Of a stretch of DNA of 64,000 bases, positions 43,586 to 52,947 are shown piece by piece. This DNA is from Gammaproteobacteria bacterium (GTDB lineage Bacteria; Pseudomonadota; Gammaproteobacteria; HK1). The notes under the pieces are model-generated. The model was not told where the DNA came from and made no database searches. It worked only from the letters and a program-made list of their open reading frames with translations. Numbering within the stretch: the first letter of the stretch is position 1; each line of letters begins with the position of its first letter. The stretch covers positions 4,161,288 through 4,225,287 of the forward strand of contig WLWT01000001.1 in NCBI GenBank assembly GCA_012103455.1. Direction: 5' to 3'. A program made the position numbers and the translations under genes.

Positions 43586-44752
43586 ATGTCGGCACAATTA
43601 GACTCGATTCTAAACGAAGGGATCCAAAACGGTGCGGCACCCGGCGCCATCGCTATCATGGTAAACCGCGACGGGGTTGTTTGGGAGGGCGCCGCCGGCG
43701 AACGGGTGATCGGCTCGGGGGTAAACATGACCACCGATACGGTAGGCGCCATATTCTCCATGACTAAGGCGATCACGGGCGCCGCCGCCATGCAACTGGT
43801 GGAGCAGGGCAAGCTCGACTTGGACGCGCCCGCTGGCGACGTCTGTCCATGGTTGCACACGGTGCAAGTGCTGGACGGCTTCGATGAAGATGGGCAACCC
43901 CAAACCCGGGCGCCGCGAGGAGCGGTTACCCTGCGTCATTTGCTCACCCACACTTCCGGTTTCGTCTACGAGTTTTGGAATGTCAACGATGCCCGCTGTA
44001 GAGAAGTGGCCGGCGCGCCTAGCTTGTTCACCCTTGAAAATGCGGCACTCGAAGTACCGCTGGCGTTCGATCCGGGCACTGAATGGGAATACGGCATCGG
44101 TATTGACTGGGCCGGCAAGATGGTCGAGCAGGTATCGGGAATGACACTGGGCGAGTACTTCAGTGTGCGTCTAACTGGTCCGCTGGGCATGACCGACACG
44201 GCCTTCGAACACACCCCGTCAATGCTGGGACGGGCCGCTGGCGTTCATGCCCGTATGCCCGATGGCTCTTTTTCACCCATGGCATTGCCGCCGCCCGAAG
44301 CTCCCGAGTTTCAGATGGGCGGAGGTGGCTTGCATGGCACCATGCGCGATTATGGCCGCTTCATCCGCATGCTGCTAAACGATGGCGAGTTGGAGGGCGT
44401 GCGTGTATTGCAAAGCGACACTGTCGCCACCATGAGCCGCAATCATATTGGCGATCTGCGGGTCAAGGCGCTGAGCAGTATCGCGCCGCCGTTGTCCAAT
44501 GATGCGGAGTTCTTTCCCGGCGAGCCTAAATCGTGGGGTCTTACTTTTCAGATCAACGAGACCGCCGTGCATACGGGGCGTCCGGCGGGAACGCTGATGT
44601 GGGCGGGGCTCGCTAATAGTTTCTTTTGGATCGATCGCAAAAACGGTGTGGGCGGTGCCTATCTCAGTCAGATATTGCCTTTCGGCGATGAAAAATCCCT
44701 GAACTTGTTCTTGGAGCTGGAGCGCGCCGTTTACGAATCCTTGGATCGGTAA
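43586..44752 (+). CDS. Serine hydrolase of the class C beta-lactamase/esterase family
   Basis: 388 residues. SxxK nucleophile in AIFSMTKAITGAAAMQL (about residue 58), followed by GAVTLRHLLTHTSGFVYEFW. The second motif is the Tyr of WEYGIGIDWAGKMVEQ (YxN replaced by YGI). The third is HTGRPAGTLMWAGLAN (HTG in place of KTG). There is no signal peptide, so it is probably a cytosolic esterase of EstB type and not a secreted beta-lactamase. AGGAGG lies before the ATG. Confidence 0.85.
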   Translation: MSAQLDSILNEGIQNGAAPGAIAIMVNRDGVVWEGAAGERVIGSGVNMTTDTVGAIFSMTKAITGAAAMQLVEQGKLDLDAPAGDVCPWLHTVQVLDGFDEDGQPQTRAPRGAVTLRHLLTHTSGFVYEFWNVNDARCREVAGAPSLFTLENAALEVPLAFDPGTEWEYGIGIDWAGKMVEQVSGMTLGEYFSVRLTGPLGMTDTAFEHTPSMLGRAAGVHARMPDGSFSPMALPPPEAPEFQMGGGGLHGTMRDYGRFIRMLLNDGELEGVRVLQSDTVATMSRNHIGDLRVKALSSIAPPLSNDAEFFPGEPKSWGLTFQINETAVHTGRPAGTLMWAGLANSFFWIDRKNGVGGAYLSQILPFGDEKSLNLFLELERAVYESLDR

Positions 44753-44782
44753 AAATGCTCCCCTGGAAAGCCGAATCTACGG

Positions 44783-44816
44783 CCTTCCATCAACGGCGGC
44801 CTTCCATCAACGGTTC
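44783..44816. repeat. 17-bp tandem duplication
   Basis: CGGCCTTCCATCAACGG occurs twice in a row, between the hydrolase and the convergent LLM gene and overlapping the end of the latter. Confidence 0.9.
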
Positions 44817-45661
44817 ATCCTTGCGATCAATGCCGCCCATGTATCCAGGATGGGAACAATTTTGTCCTCTTTCTCCGAGGGCAGGCTGGTACATACCCGC
44901 TCCACTCCCAAATCCACATACGCCGATAATTCATCATAGTTCGGCGATCGGCCCCAAATGCCGATGGACAACGATTCCGGATCACGGCCTGCTTCAGCCG
45001 CCATCTGCCTAAAGCGCGGAATCACTTCGGCGAACGGGGTTTGCTCGGCCGCCGTTTGCATCGGTATCCAACCGTCCCCATAGCGAATCGCCCGCCTGGC
45101 GGAATACGGAAATGCGCCCCCTACCAGAATTGGCGGATACGGTTTTTGCACCGGTTTTGGCCAGGTCATCATGGCATCGAAATGCACCAGCTCGCCGTGG
45201 TATTCGGGCTTGGACTCGGTCCAGATCTTCTTCATCGCCTCGATGCGTTCGCGCACCAACTTATGCCGCTGTTTGAAGTCGGTGCCGTGATTTTCCATTT
45301 CATCCTGATTCCAGCCATTGCCTATACCGAACAGAAACCGCCCTTCGGAGATGCGATCGATGGATGCGACCAATTTAGCCGTTTGGATGGTGTCGCGCTG
45401 GTTGACCAGGCAAATGCCGGTGCCGACCTTGAGCTTGGTGGTAGCCATCGCCGCCGCCGTGAGGCTGACGAATGGATCCATCGCATCGTAATAACGCTTC
45501 GGTAGCTCCCCACCGCCCACAAACGCGGTTTTTCGGCTGAGTGGAATATGGGAATGCTCCGGCGCCCACACCGATTCAAAACCACGCTCCTCCATGGCGG
45601 CGGCCAGCGCTTGCGGTGTCATGGAATAGTCGGTGAAAAACATAGAAGCGGCAAAATGCAT
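44807..45661 (-). CDS. LLM-class (luciferase-like, probably F420-dependent) oxidoreductase
   Basis: 284 residues. GFESVWAPEHSHIPLSRKTA, LKVGTGICLVNQRDTIQTAK, RFLFGIGNGWNQDEMENHG, PKPVQKPYPPILVGGAFPYS and RAIRYGDGWIPMQ are the standard strands of this family. They fit the TIGR03619-like group, which uses F420 or flavin. The substrate is unknown. The gene is transcribed towards the serine hydrolase. Confidence 0.85.
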   Translation of the reverse strand: MHFAASMFFTDYSMTPQALAAAMEERGFESVWAPEHSHIPLSRKTAFVGGGELPKRYYDAMDPFVSLTAAAMATTKLKVGTGICLVNQRDTIQTAKLVASIDRISEGRFLFGIGNGWNQDEMENHGTDFKQRHKLVRERIEAMKKIWTESKPEYHGELVHFDAMMTWPKPVQKPYPPILVGGAFPYSARRAIRYGDGWIPMQTAAEQTPFAEVIPRFRQMAAEAGRDPESLSIGIWGRSPNYDELSAYVDLGVERVCTSLPSEKEDKIVPILDTWAALIARMNR

Positions 45662-45703
45662 GGGGATATCCTAACCGTGAATGGTCAACAGTGGGCTTAT
45701 GTA

Positions 45704-45733
45704 TTTAATCGTCCGGTGTTTAATCGTCCACAG
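45704..45733. repeat. 15-bp imperfect tandem duplication
   Basis: TTTAATCGTCCGGTG followed by TTTAATCGTCCACAG, at the end of the nucleotidyltransferase gene; the first 11 bases are identical. Confidence 0.8.
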
Positions 45734-46298
45734 TCCACTGACCTGAAATCTTATACAGCGAGGCGATACGCTCATCATCCGACCTCAAATACTGACATAA
45801 AATCGCGGCAACAGCCGCTACATCGAGAGTCCCCGCCTCGCGCATGGCCTCCAGATCGGCCCGGTCTTTCAGCCGATTGAAAAACGCTTTGAATACGGCG
45901 AGATCAACACAGGAGAGAAACGGCAACTGCGCCCCTTCAAACGGTTCCCAACTGATTCGATCAAGCAATTGGTCGTGATAAGGCGTGCTGTTTAGAAATA
46001 TATCGACTGGCGTTTCCTGCCACCAAAGACGGCTTTGTCCATCACGCTCCAGCACGGCGATGTCATCCTCGGACCACTGCAACCCCTCGGGCATAAAACG
46101 CAAAATACGGCGCGTTGCAGCGGGCAAGACGAAGATGTTCAAATCGATATCGATAGTGCCCCGGGCCTGTAGCGTGCACCAAGCCAACGCCAGCGCACCG
46201 CCTAGCGCATGCGGCACATCGTGATGCGACAAGGTCTCACTCAGGAGAACTATCTTCTCCACTAGTGTCATAGGGTTCAGGGTCATATTGCCGGCCAA
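45720..46298 (-). CDS. AbiEii-like nucleotidyltransferase
   Basis: 192 residues at most (Met at 46298, 46286 or 46271). PHALGGALALAWCTLQARGT, then IDIDLNIFV gives the nucleotidyltransferase GG...D-x-D core, and LSCVDLAVFKAFFNRLKDRA, then DLEAMREAG is the AbiEii/toxin-type C-terminal strand. It resembles the toxin half of type IV toxin-antitoxin/abortive infection pairs or general DUF6036-type proteins. The short gene before it overlaps and is a candidate partner. Confidence 0.65.
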   Translation of the reverse strand: MAGNMTLNPMTLVEKIVLLSETLSHHDVPHALGGALALAWCTLQARGTIDIDLNIFVLPAATRRILRFMPEGLQWSEDDIAVLERDGQSRLWWQETPVDIFLNSTPYHDQLLDRISWEPFEGAQLPFLSCVDLAVFKAFFNRLKDRADLEAMREAGTLDVAAVAAILCQYLRSDDERIASLYKISGQWTVDD

Positions 46299-46524
46299 AG
46301 CGCGGATACATTAACCGTGGCGCGTGACGGGCCGGAAAGCGGCAGGCAAGGTTCAGGGCTTGCGCTAATTCTTTGCCCCGGATGACCCGATCCTCTAGCG
46401 CCAGCCGGGACGAGGGATCGGTTGCAATTGCAACCCCGCAAGCGCGCAGGAACCCATCCGCCGCCGGCATCTTCTTGTCCCGCTCATCAGCACTCGAGGC
46501 TGCCTGCGACGTAGTGCTTTGCAT
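46237..46524 (-). CDS. Small protein upstream of the nucleotidyltransferase, candidate antitoxin
   Basis: 95 residues: SADERDKKMPAADGFLRACG, VAIATDPSSRLALEDRVIRG, KELAQALNLACRFPARHAPR. Mostly hydrophilic, no membrane segment. It overlaps the start of the nucleotidyltransferase gene, the usual arrangement in toxin-antitoxin operons. The family is not recognised. Confidence 0.5.
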   Translation of the reverse strand: MQSTTSQAASSADERDKKMPAADGFLRACGVAIATDPSSRLALEDRVIRGKELAQALNLACRFPARHAPRLMYPRFGRQYDPEPYDTSGEDSSPE

Positions 46525-46545
46525 AGGCTGGAACCTCGCAGCGTT

Positions 46546-47409
46546 CTAGATCAATTCCGGATAAACGACCACTGTGCGCGCCTCGATACTCTCACGCGGC
46601 AGGTAGTCTTCGGGGCAGGCCGGATTGGCGAAGCCGGTGTGACCGGTAAAGCGCGCGCGTCCATCGGTAGCCGAATCAAAGCACTTCAAGAACAACACCT
46701 CATCGGCTTGCATATCCGGCGCATAATACCAGCGGTGAGCGGGGTTGTATCTGAACGAGAACACTTCGCCCGTCAGATGAGGTGTATCCGGATCGTCCTC
46801 TGAAAAGTGCTGGATCCGGGTTGGAATGAAGTCCGTCAATTGCGTCGTGCGCGCATCGCAGATGGCGAGCGGATGGTCCTGCACAGGCCCGCGCAGCGGA
46901 CGCCACACGTTGATCAACGCCGCCCGGTGAGGGGCTAGATGCGCAGCATCGTGCTCATCGAGAATTTCCCTAATGCGGCGAGGACCGGACGATAGGGTGT
47001 AGTCATTGTGCGCACCATCGACTGGCAAACGTACACCGTGCTCACCACGTTTGGCCCGCTCGGCGCTGCGCACATTGTGATCGAACACGAACACCGCCAA
47101 GGCGCCAAGCGCCTGCTCGAGCAGGCGCGCGATCTCGGGATAGTACTCGGCTTGCACTGTTTGCGAATCGAAGAAGCCGTCAAACGCGGTGGGGCTGCGC
47201 CGCAGCGCAAAGCCGGCGGCATCCATGTCCAATTGATCCGCCAATGGCCGGCAATCGTATACCGCCACCTCATGGCGTTCCCGCGGCGGCGCCTCCGTTT
47301 GGCGGCCGCAGTTCGGGGGAAATACTCGGATGCGCGCGCTGTCCTCATCACAACGGGTATATGCCATGTGCACTTGTACGGAATCGGTTTGCTCGATCAT
47401 CACAATCAA
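46546..47409 (-). CDS. CmcJ/NvfI-family oxidoreductase (methyltransferase-like)
   Basis: 287 residues. The diagnostic block is VFVFDHNVRSAERAKRGEHG, then PVDGAHNDYTLSSGPRRIRE and ALINVWRPLRGPVQDHPLAI, with the closing PAHRWYYAPDMQADEVLFLK and CFDSATDGRARFTGHTGFAN. The family groups with iron/2-oxoglutarate-like double-stranded beta-helix enzymes (NvfI) and with cephamycin CmcJ. The His-x-Asp in AHNDYT would be the metal site. The substrate is unknown. Confidence 0.85.
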   Translation of the reverse strand: MIVMIEQTDSVQVHMAYTRCDEDSARIRVFPPNCGRQTEAPPRERHEVAVYDCRPLADQLDMDAAGFALRRSPTAFDGFFDSQTVQAEYYPEIARLLEQALGALAVFVFDHNVRSAERAKRGEHGVRLPVDGAHNDYTLSSGPRRIREILDEHDAAHLAPHRAALINVWRPLRGPVQDHPLAICDARTTQLTDFIPTRIQHFSEDDPDTPHLTGEVFSFRYNPAHRWYYAPDMQADEVLFLKCFDSATDGRARFTGHTGFANPACPEDYLPRESIEARTVVVYPELI

Positions 47410-47662
47410 TCCTCCGAGGGCTCTATCACTGCCATACTCCGGCTTTCATACTTTGGCTTTCATACTCCGGGTAAGACACTACACTGGCACCGCTGCAAAA
47501 CATAGGAATGTGGAATTATCAAAAGCTGCATTGGCGGCGGGCCACCTGAACGGGCCTGTGGAGCACCTTCACCGGCCGCTGGCCTGAAGCAGATCATGCG
47601 CCCGCCTAGTGTGCCAATATGGTGGTTTTGTGTCGTCACTAAGCTCAAGCACCCAAGTATCC

Positions 47663-49846
47663 ATGGCTTCTAGACCAGCCGCTCACCGTATCCGCCTCGC
47701 GGTAGACATAGGCGGTACTTTCACCGACTTGGTATTGGCCACGGCCAGTGGCACTTTGAGCAGCAAAGTGCTGACCACAGCCGCCGCGCCCCATGAAGGT
47801 GTACTGGCGGGCACCAGTGCCATCTTGTATGAAGCCGGCATCGCACCGGGCGAGGTTGACCTAGTTATCCATGGTACGACGCTAGCTACCAACGCCCTCA
47901 TCGAACGCAAAGGCGCCAAAACCGCTTTACTGGCCACCCAGGGATTTCGTGACGCGATAGAAATGGCGTACGAGCACCGGTTCGAGCAGTACGATCTCTA
48001 CATGGAGCGCCCGCAACCGTTGGTTCCGCGCCACCTTCGCATCGGTATCGAAGAGCGGATGTCCGCCGCCGGCGATGTACTACTCCCGTTAAACGAAGCG
48101 GCGGTTGCAGCCGCTGCCGCCCGCTGCGCCCAGGAGGACATCGAGGCCATCGCCGTCGGTTTTTTGCATAGCTACGTTAACCGCACCCACGAGCAGCGCG
48201 CCGGTGAGTTACTGGCTACGCTACTACCCGGCATACCGATCACCTTGTCTTGCGACGTCTGTCCCGAAATCCGCGAGTACGAACGTCTATCCACCGCCTG
48301 CGCCAACGCCTACGTGCAGCCGATGATGGGGCATTATCTGCAAGCGCTGGCAGACGGCTTAACCGCCCAAGGGCTGCATTGTCCTTTGTTATTGATGATG
48401 TCCTCTGGTGGCGTCACCACGGTGGACACCGCCATTCGCCAACCCATAAGACTCATCGAATCGGGACCGGCCGGCGGGGTGATCCTCGCCCAGCACGTGG
48501 CGGCGGACGCCGGGGCGGCGGCGGCGCTTTCCTTCGATATGGGCGGCACTACCGCGAAGCTCACTTTTATCGATGAGCTGCAACCTCAGCACAGCCGGAC
48601 CTTCGAGATCGCCCGTCAATACCGTTTCCTTAAAGGTAGCGGCCTGCCGGTACGCATCCCGGTCATCGATATGGTCGAGATCGGCGCGGGCGGCGGCTCT
48701 ATCGCGCGAGTGGACGAGTTGCGCCGCATCAGTGTTGGCCCGGACAGCGCGGGCGCAGCCCCTGGACCAGCGTGTTACGGCAATGGCGGTACCGCGCCCA
48801 CCGTCACTGACGCGGATCTGGTGTTGGGCCGCATCGACGCGCACCGCTTCGCTGACGGTCGGATCACCCTCACCGCCAATGCCGCCCAAGCAGCCATCGC
48901 CGCGGACATCGCCACCCACCTGGCGCTCGACCCTGAAACAGCCGCGGCAGGCATCGCCGAAATCGTCGATGAAACCATGGCCAGTGCGGCCCGGGTCCAC
49001 GCGGTGGAAAACGGCAAAGACACCGCTGGCAGGCAGCTCATCGCCACCGGTGGCGCCGCCCCGCTACATGCCGCCCGCCTGGCGCAGAAGCTGAACATTC
49101 AAACGATCATCGTTCCAGTGGATGCGAGTGTAGGATCAGCCCATGGCTTCTTGAGCGCCCCCATCGCTTACGAAGTGGTGCGCACCCGCTTTACCCGCCT
49201 CGCCACTTTGCAGGCCGCCGCCATCGATGCGCTGTTCGAGGAGATGCGGGCAGAGGCGTTGACAGTGGTGCGCCTAGGTGCCCCTGATGCCGCGTTGATA
49301 GAACGCCGCGAAGCTTTCATGCGCTATCGCGGACAGGGACACGAGATCAATGTGCCCCTAGATAATGAACCCCTGGACAATGAACCCCTAGACAATGAAC
49401 CCCTGAACAGTGAACAACTGAACAATGAACAACTGATGAAAAGCGCCCGGCGTGGAAGTGCCGCAGAGCGCCTACAGGCCCGCTTCGAGGCGCGCTATCA
49501 AACCGTTTTCGGGCGCATTATTCCCGCACTGGAGGCGGAAATAGTCACCTGGACCCTCACCTTGTCCACGGCCCACGAACTGCCGCCTAGAGGAGCACTG
49601 CCAGCGCCGGCACCAACGCCTAGCCCCAGCGGCGAGCGCACCGTGTTCGACCCGGCCCGCGGCGAAACGGTGACGGCCCGGGTGTTCGAACGTGCGGCGC
49701 TCAGCCCGGGTGTCCGGTTATCCGGGCCTGCGTTAATAGTCGAAGCACAGACCACCACGGTGGTACCGGATGATTTCGAGGCCGCGGTCAGCGGGCCGGG
49801 CCACCTGGTTATTACCCGTCCTGTCAACCGCCAGGGAGACGCCTGA
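47663..49846 (+). CDS. hyuA: Hydantoinase/oxoprolinase A-type subunit
   Basis: 727 residues from ATG 47663; an upstream frame from 47609 adds 18 unconserved residues. ASKHA-fold ATP site RLAVDIGGTFTDLVLATASG, STNALIERKG-like ATNALIERKGAKTALLATQG, LLMMSSGGVTT, ESGPAGGVILAQHVA and DMGGTTAKLTFID are all present. It partners with the B-subunit for ATP-driven ring opening of hydantoins, oxoproline or similar. An in-frame insert of five 15-base repeats (49355-49429) adds a Pro-Leu-Asp-Asn-Glu tract that is not part of the family. Its stop overlaps hyuB (TGATG). Confidence 0.9.
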   Translation: MASRPAAHRIRLAVDIGGTFTDLVLATASGTLSSKVLTTAAAPHEGVLAGTSAILYEAGIAPGEVDLVIHGTTLATNALIERKGAKTALLATQGFRDAIEMAYEHRFEQYDLYMERPQPLVPRHLRIGIEERMSAAGDVLLPLNEAAVAAAAARCAQEDIEAIAVGFLHSYVNRTHEQRAGELLATLLPGIPITLSCDVCPEIREYERLSTACANAYVQPMMGHYLQALADGLTAQGLHCPLLLMMSSGGVTTVDTAIRQPIRLIESGPAGGVILAQHVAADAGAAAALSFDMGGTTAKLTFIDELQPQHSRTFEIARQYRFLKGSGLPVRIPVIDMVEIGAGGGSIARVDELRRISVGPDSAGAAPGPACYGNGGTAPTVTDADLVLGRIDAHRFADGRITLTANAAQAAIAADIATHLALDPETAAAGIAEIVDETMASAARVHAVENGKDTAGRQLIATGGAAPLHAARLAQKLNIQTIIVPVDASVGSAHGFLSAPIAYEVVRTRFTRLATLQAAAIDALFEEMRAEALTVVRLGAPDAALIERREAFMRYRGQGHEINVPLDNEPLDNEPLDNEPLNSEQLNNEQLMKSARRGSAAERLQARFEARYQTVFGRIIPALEAEIVTWTLTLSTAHELPPRGALPAPAPTPSPSGERTVFDPARGETVTARVFERAALSPGVRLSGPALIVEAQTTTVVPDDFEAAVSGPGHLVITRPVNRQGDA
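49355..49429 (+). repeat. Five 15-bp tandem repeats inside hyuA
   Basis: Units CCCCTAGATAATGAA, CCCCTGGACAATGAA, CCCCTAGACAATGAA, CCCCTGAACAGTGAA and CAACTGAACAATGAA, in frame, encode repeated (P/Q)L(D/N)(N/S)E. The length of 15 keeps the reading frame. Confidence 0.95.
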
Positions 49847-51567
49847 TGAACACCATGGCCTCGATTCGGCTGCAGGTGATGTGGAACCGGTTGCTGTCTA
49901 TCGTCGAGGAGCAAGCCCAAACCCTGGTGCGCACAGCGTTCAGTACTGCGGCCCGCGAGGCTGGCGATATCTCTGCCGGCGTATTCGATACCAGCGGGCG
50001 CATGCTGGCCCAAGCGGTCACTGGCACACCGGGGCACGTCAATTCCATGGCTCTGTCGGTGGAGCATTTTCTAGCCGAATTCCCGCCCGCATCCATGTGC
50101 GAGGGCGATGTCTACATCACCAATAACCCCTGGCAAGGTACCGGGCATCTGCATGATTTGACGATGGTGACGCCGGCTTACAAAGACGGCCGGATGGTGG
50201 CGCTATTTGCCAGCACTACCCACGTGGTGGATATAGGCGGCCTCGGGTTATCCCCCGATAGCAAGCAGATTTATCACGAGGGATTGCACATCCCCATCAT
50301 GGCGCTGGCGCGCGAGGGTGTAGTCAATCAATGGCTGCTCAAGCTGATCCGCGCCAACGTGCGCGAGCCGGTGCAGGTAGAGGGCGATGTGTATGCCTTG
50401 ATGGCCTGCAATGAGCGGGGTGCCCGGCGCCTACACGATATGATGAGCGAATACGGCATCGCCGAATTGAACGAGTTGGGCAGCTATATCATCGCCGAGA
50501 GCGCGCGGGCTACCCGCGCAGCCATCGCCGCGCTACCACGCGGCACCTGGCGGGCCGCCATGCGCATCGACGGCTACGACACACCGGTGGATCTGGTCGC
50601 CGCGCTCACCATCTGCGGGGATCATATCCACGTGGATTTCGACGGTTCCTCGGGGGTCTCCTCGTTCGGCATCAACTGCCCACTGTGCTACACCATCGCG
50701 TATACGGCGTTCGGGGTGAAATGCGCTGTGGCGCCCAAGATACCCAACAACGCCGGCTCGCTAGCGGCCATCCGCGTTAGCGCGCCGGACCATACCATCG
50801 TCAATGCGCCACCGCCTTGCGCCGTGGTGGCGCGGGCCACCGTTGGCCATATGCTGCCGGACGTGGTGTACGGTTGCTTGCATCAGGTGATCCCCGATCG
50901 GGTACCGGCGGAGGGTACTTCCAATCTGTGGAACTTGCGCCTGGCCGCCGGGCACGGTATCACCGGCTCGCCCGGCGCTCAGGCGACGCCGTTTACGGTG
51001 GTGAGTTTTCACTCCGGCGGCGCTGGCGCCCGCCCATTCCAGGACGGTCTGTCGGCGACACCGTTTCCAAGCGGCGTGCGTAACGTTCCGGTGGAAGCCA
51101 CGGAAGCGATAGTGCCGCTGGTGTTTTGGCGCAAGGACTACCGCCAGGATTCCGGCGGGGCAGGTGCCATGCGTGGCGGGCTCGGCCAATTGATGGAAGT
51201 CGGTTCCATCGAGAATACCGATTTCGGCATCCATGCGAGCTTCGAGCGGGTGCACCACCCGGCCCGTGGGCGGGACGGCGGTGGTGATGGGGCGGCCGGA
51301 TATATCGCTTTGCAATCCGGCTCGGCACTGCGGCCAAAGGGGTTTCAGGTGATACCGGCCGGGGACCGGTTGATGGTGGCCATGCCGGGCGGCGGCGGGA
51401 TCGGCGATCCCGCTACCCGGGCGCCGGATAAAGTCAGTGCCGATGTCAAGAACGGCTTGGTCTCCGCCGTGGCGGCAAAAGAGATATACAAAGTTGTACT
51501 ACACGACGATTACAGCATTGATGAGGCGGCCACGACAGCACTGCGGGCCACCGCCCCCGCCTCCTGA
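49846..51567 (+). CDS. hyuB: Hydantoinase/oxoprolinase B-type subunit
   Basis: 573 residues, first base shared with the hyuA stop. Landmarks are ARTAFSTAAREAGDISAGVF-type start (LVRTAFSTAAREAGDISAGV), VYITNNPWQGTGHLHDLTM (iron-ligand region), HVVDIGGLGLSPDSKQIYHE, GLHIPIMAL and AMPGGGGIGDPATRAPDKV at the end. With HyuA it should form the heteromeric hydrolase. Confidence 0.9.
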   Translation: MNTMASIRLQVMWNRLLSIVEEQAQTLVRTAFSTAAREAGDISAGVFDTSGRMLAQAVTGTPGHVNSMALSVEHFLAEFPPASMCEGDVYITNNPWQGTGHLHDLTMVTPAYKDGRMVALFASTTHVVDIGGLGLSPDSKQIYHEGLHIPIMALAREGVVNQWLLKLIRANVREPVQVEGDVYALMACNERGARRLHDMMSEYGIAELNELGSYIIAESARATRAAIAALPRGTWRAAMRIDGYDTPVDLVAALTICGDHIHVDFDGSSGVSSFGINCPLCYTIAYTAFGVKCAVAPKIPNNAGSLAAIRVSAPDHTIVNAPPPCAVVARATVGHMLPDVVYGCLHQVIPDRVPAEGTSNLWNLRLAAGHGITGSPGAQATPFTVVSFHSGGAGARPFQDGLSATPFPSGVRNVPVEATEAIVPLVFWRKDYRQDSGGAGAMRGGLGQLMEVGSIENTDFGIHASFERVHHPARGRDGGGDGAAGYIALQSGSALRPKGFQVIPAGDRLMVAMPGGGGIGDPATRAPDKVSADVKNGLVSAVAAKEIYKVVLHDDYSIDEAATTALRATAPAS

Positions 51568-51588
51568 CATTGCTGCGAGGTAAACCCT

Positions 51589-52944
51589 ATGGCGACCCGT
51601 GTGTTGGTACCTGCCGGAGTCCTCGGGCTCGGTTTCGATAGCGCCGCATTGGCACGAGGCATCGCCAATAATCCCGATATCATCGCCATCGACGGCGGCT
51701 CTACGGACAGCGGCCCTTTTTATCTGGGCACGGCCACGTCGAAGTATTCCCGGGCCACCACCAAGAGCCAGTGGCGCGAGCTGATGCAGGCAAGAGCGCA
51801 AGCCAATGTCCCCCTCGTCATAGGCTCTTGCGGGACGGCCGGCACCGATGCCACGGTGGATTGGATGTACCACATCACCGCTGAGATAGGGGCGGAATCG
51901 GGCCAGCGTGTTCGCGTGGCCAGGGTTTACTCGGAGCAGACGGTGAGCGCATTGCAAGCGGCGCTTCAAAATGGGCGCCTGCACGCGCTGATCCCTGCGC
52001 CGCACCTGGATAACGACGCTTTGGCCTCATGTGTTCACGTGGTAGCCCTGGCCGGTGCGGAGCAGATCGGCACGGCGCTAGATAGCGGTGCCGATATTGT
52101 TTTGGCGGGGCGTGCCACGGATACGGCTACCATCTCGGCGTTGCCGCTGCTGCGCGGAGAACACCCGGGCGCCGCCTGGCATGGCGCCAAGATCGCCGAG
52201 TGCGGCGCGCTGTGTTCGACGCACCCGACCAGCGGGGTGGTTCAGGTCGAGTTCGACACGAACGGTTTTACCGTGGCCCCACTGGCGGCTAGAGCCAGGT
52301 GCACCCCGCATTCGGTATCCGCCCATATGCTGTACGAAAACTCCGATCCTTACATACTGCTCGAACCCGGCGGACATCTGGATGTCAGCGCCGCGCAATA
52401 TGTTGCACTGGATGATAAGCAAGTGCGGGTAACAGGCTCCCAGTGGATCCCCGATAGCCGCTACACCGTCAAGCTCGAAGGCGCCCGCATCGCCGGTTAC
52501 CAAACCACCATGCTCGCATTGCTGCGCGATCCCCGCTACGTCGCCAATGCCCGTGAGTGGACAGCGCGCCTGCACGAGTTTTTGCTCGGTGAAATCCGCG
52601 CGGGCATGGCTCTGCATGCGGGCGAGTACACCCTGGAGTTTCGCCTAATCGGCATGAATGCGGCGTTAGGCGGCCTTGAAACTATAGATGCACTGCCGGC
52701 GGAAGTGGGGGTACTCGCCATCATCACCGCCGCTAGCCAAGAGACGGCCGCCGAGATCGCCTCGCTGGCCAATCCATGGTTACTGCACTTTCCTTTGACC
52801 GAGGATGAGGAGTTGCCAACGTTCGCGTTCCCGTATTCGCCAGCGCAGACCGATAGAGGTCCGCTCTACGAGTTCTGCCTGAATCATGTGCTCGAACTAG
52901 ACGATCCGATGAGCGCCTTCAGACTGGAGGTCGATGAGATTTAA
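51589..52944 (+). CDS. AtuA family (DUF1446) protein
   Basis: 451 residues. DIIAIDGGSTDSGPFYLGTA, PLVIGSCGTAGTDATVDWMY, DIVLAGRATDTATISALPLL and YTVKLEGARIAGYQTTMLAL are the family's conserved strands (acyclic terpene utilisation AtuA / DUF1446). Relatives are linked to acyl-CoA or terpene breakdown; the exact reaction is unknown. It lies 21 bases after hyuB and four bases before the DUF4387 gene, so all four genes form one operon. Confidence 0.85.
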   Translation: MATRVLVPAGVLGLGFDSAALARGIANNPDIIAIDGGSTDSGPFYLGTATSKYSRATTKSQWRELMQARAQANVPLVIGSCGTAGTDATVDWMYHITAEIGAESGQRVRVARVYSEQTVSALQAALQNGRLHALIPAPHLDNDALASCVHVVALAGAEQIGTALDSGADIVLAGRATDTATISALPLLRGEHPGAAWHGAKIAECGALCSTHPTSGVVQVEFDTNGFTVAPLAARARCTPHSVSAHMLYENSDPYILLEPGGHLDVSAAQYVALDDKQVRVTGSQWIPDSRYTVKLEGARIAGYQTTMLALLRDPRYVANAREWTARLHEFLLGEIRAGMALHAGEYTLEFRLIGMNAALGGLETIDALPAEVGVLAIITAASQETAAEIASLANPWLLHFPLTEDEELPTFAFPYSPAQTDRGPLYEFCLNHVLELDDPMSAFRLEVDEI

Positions 52945-52947
52945 ACG

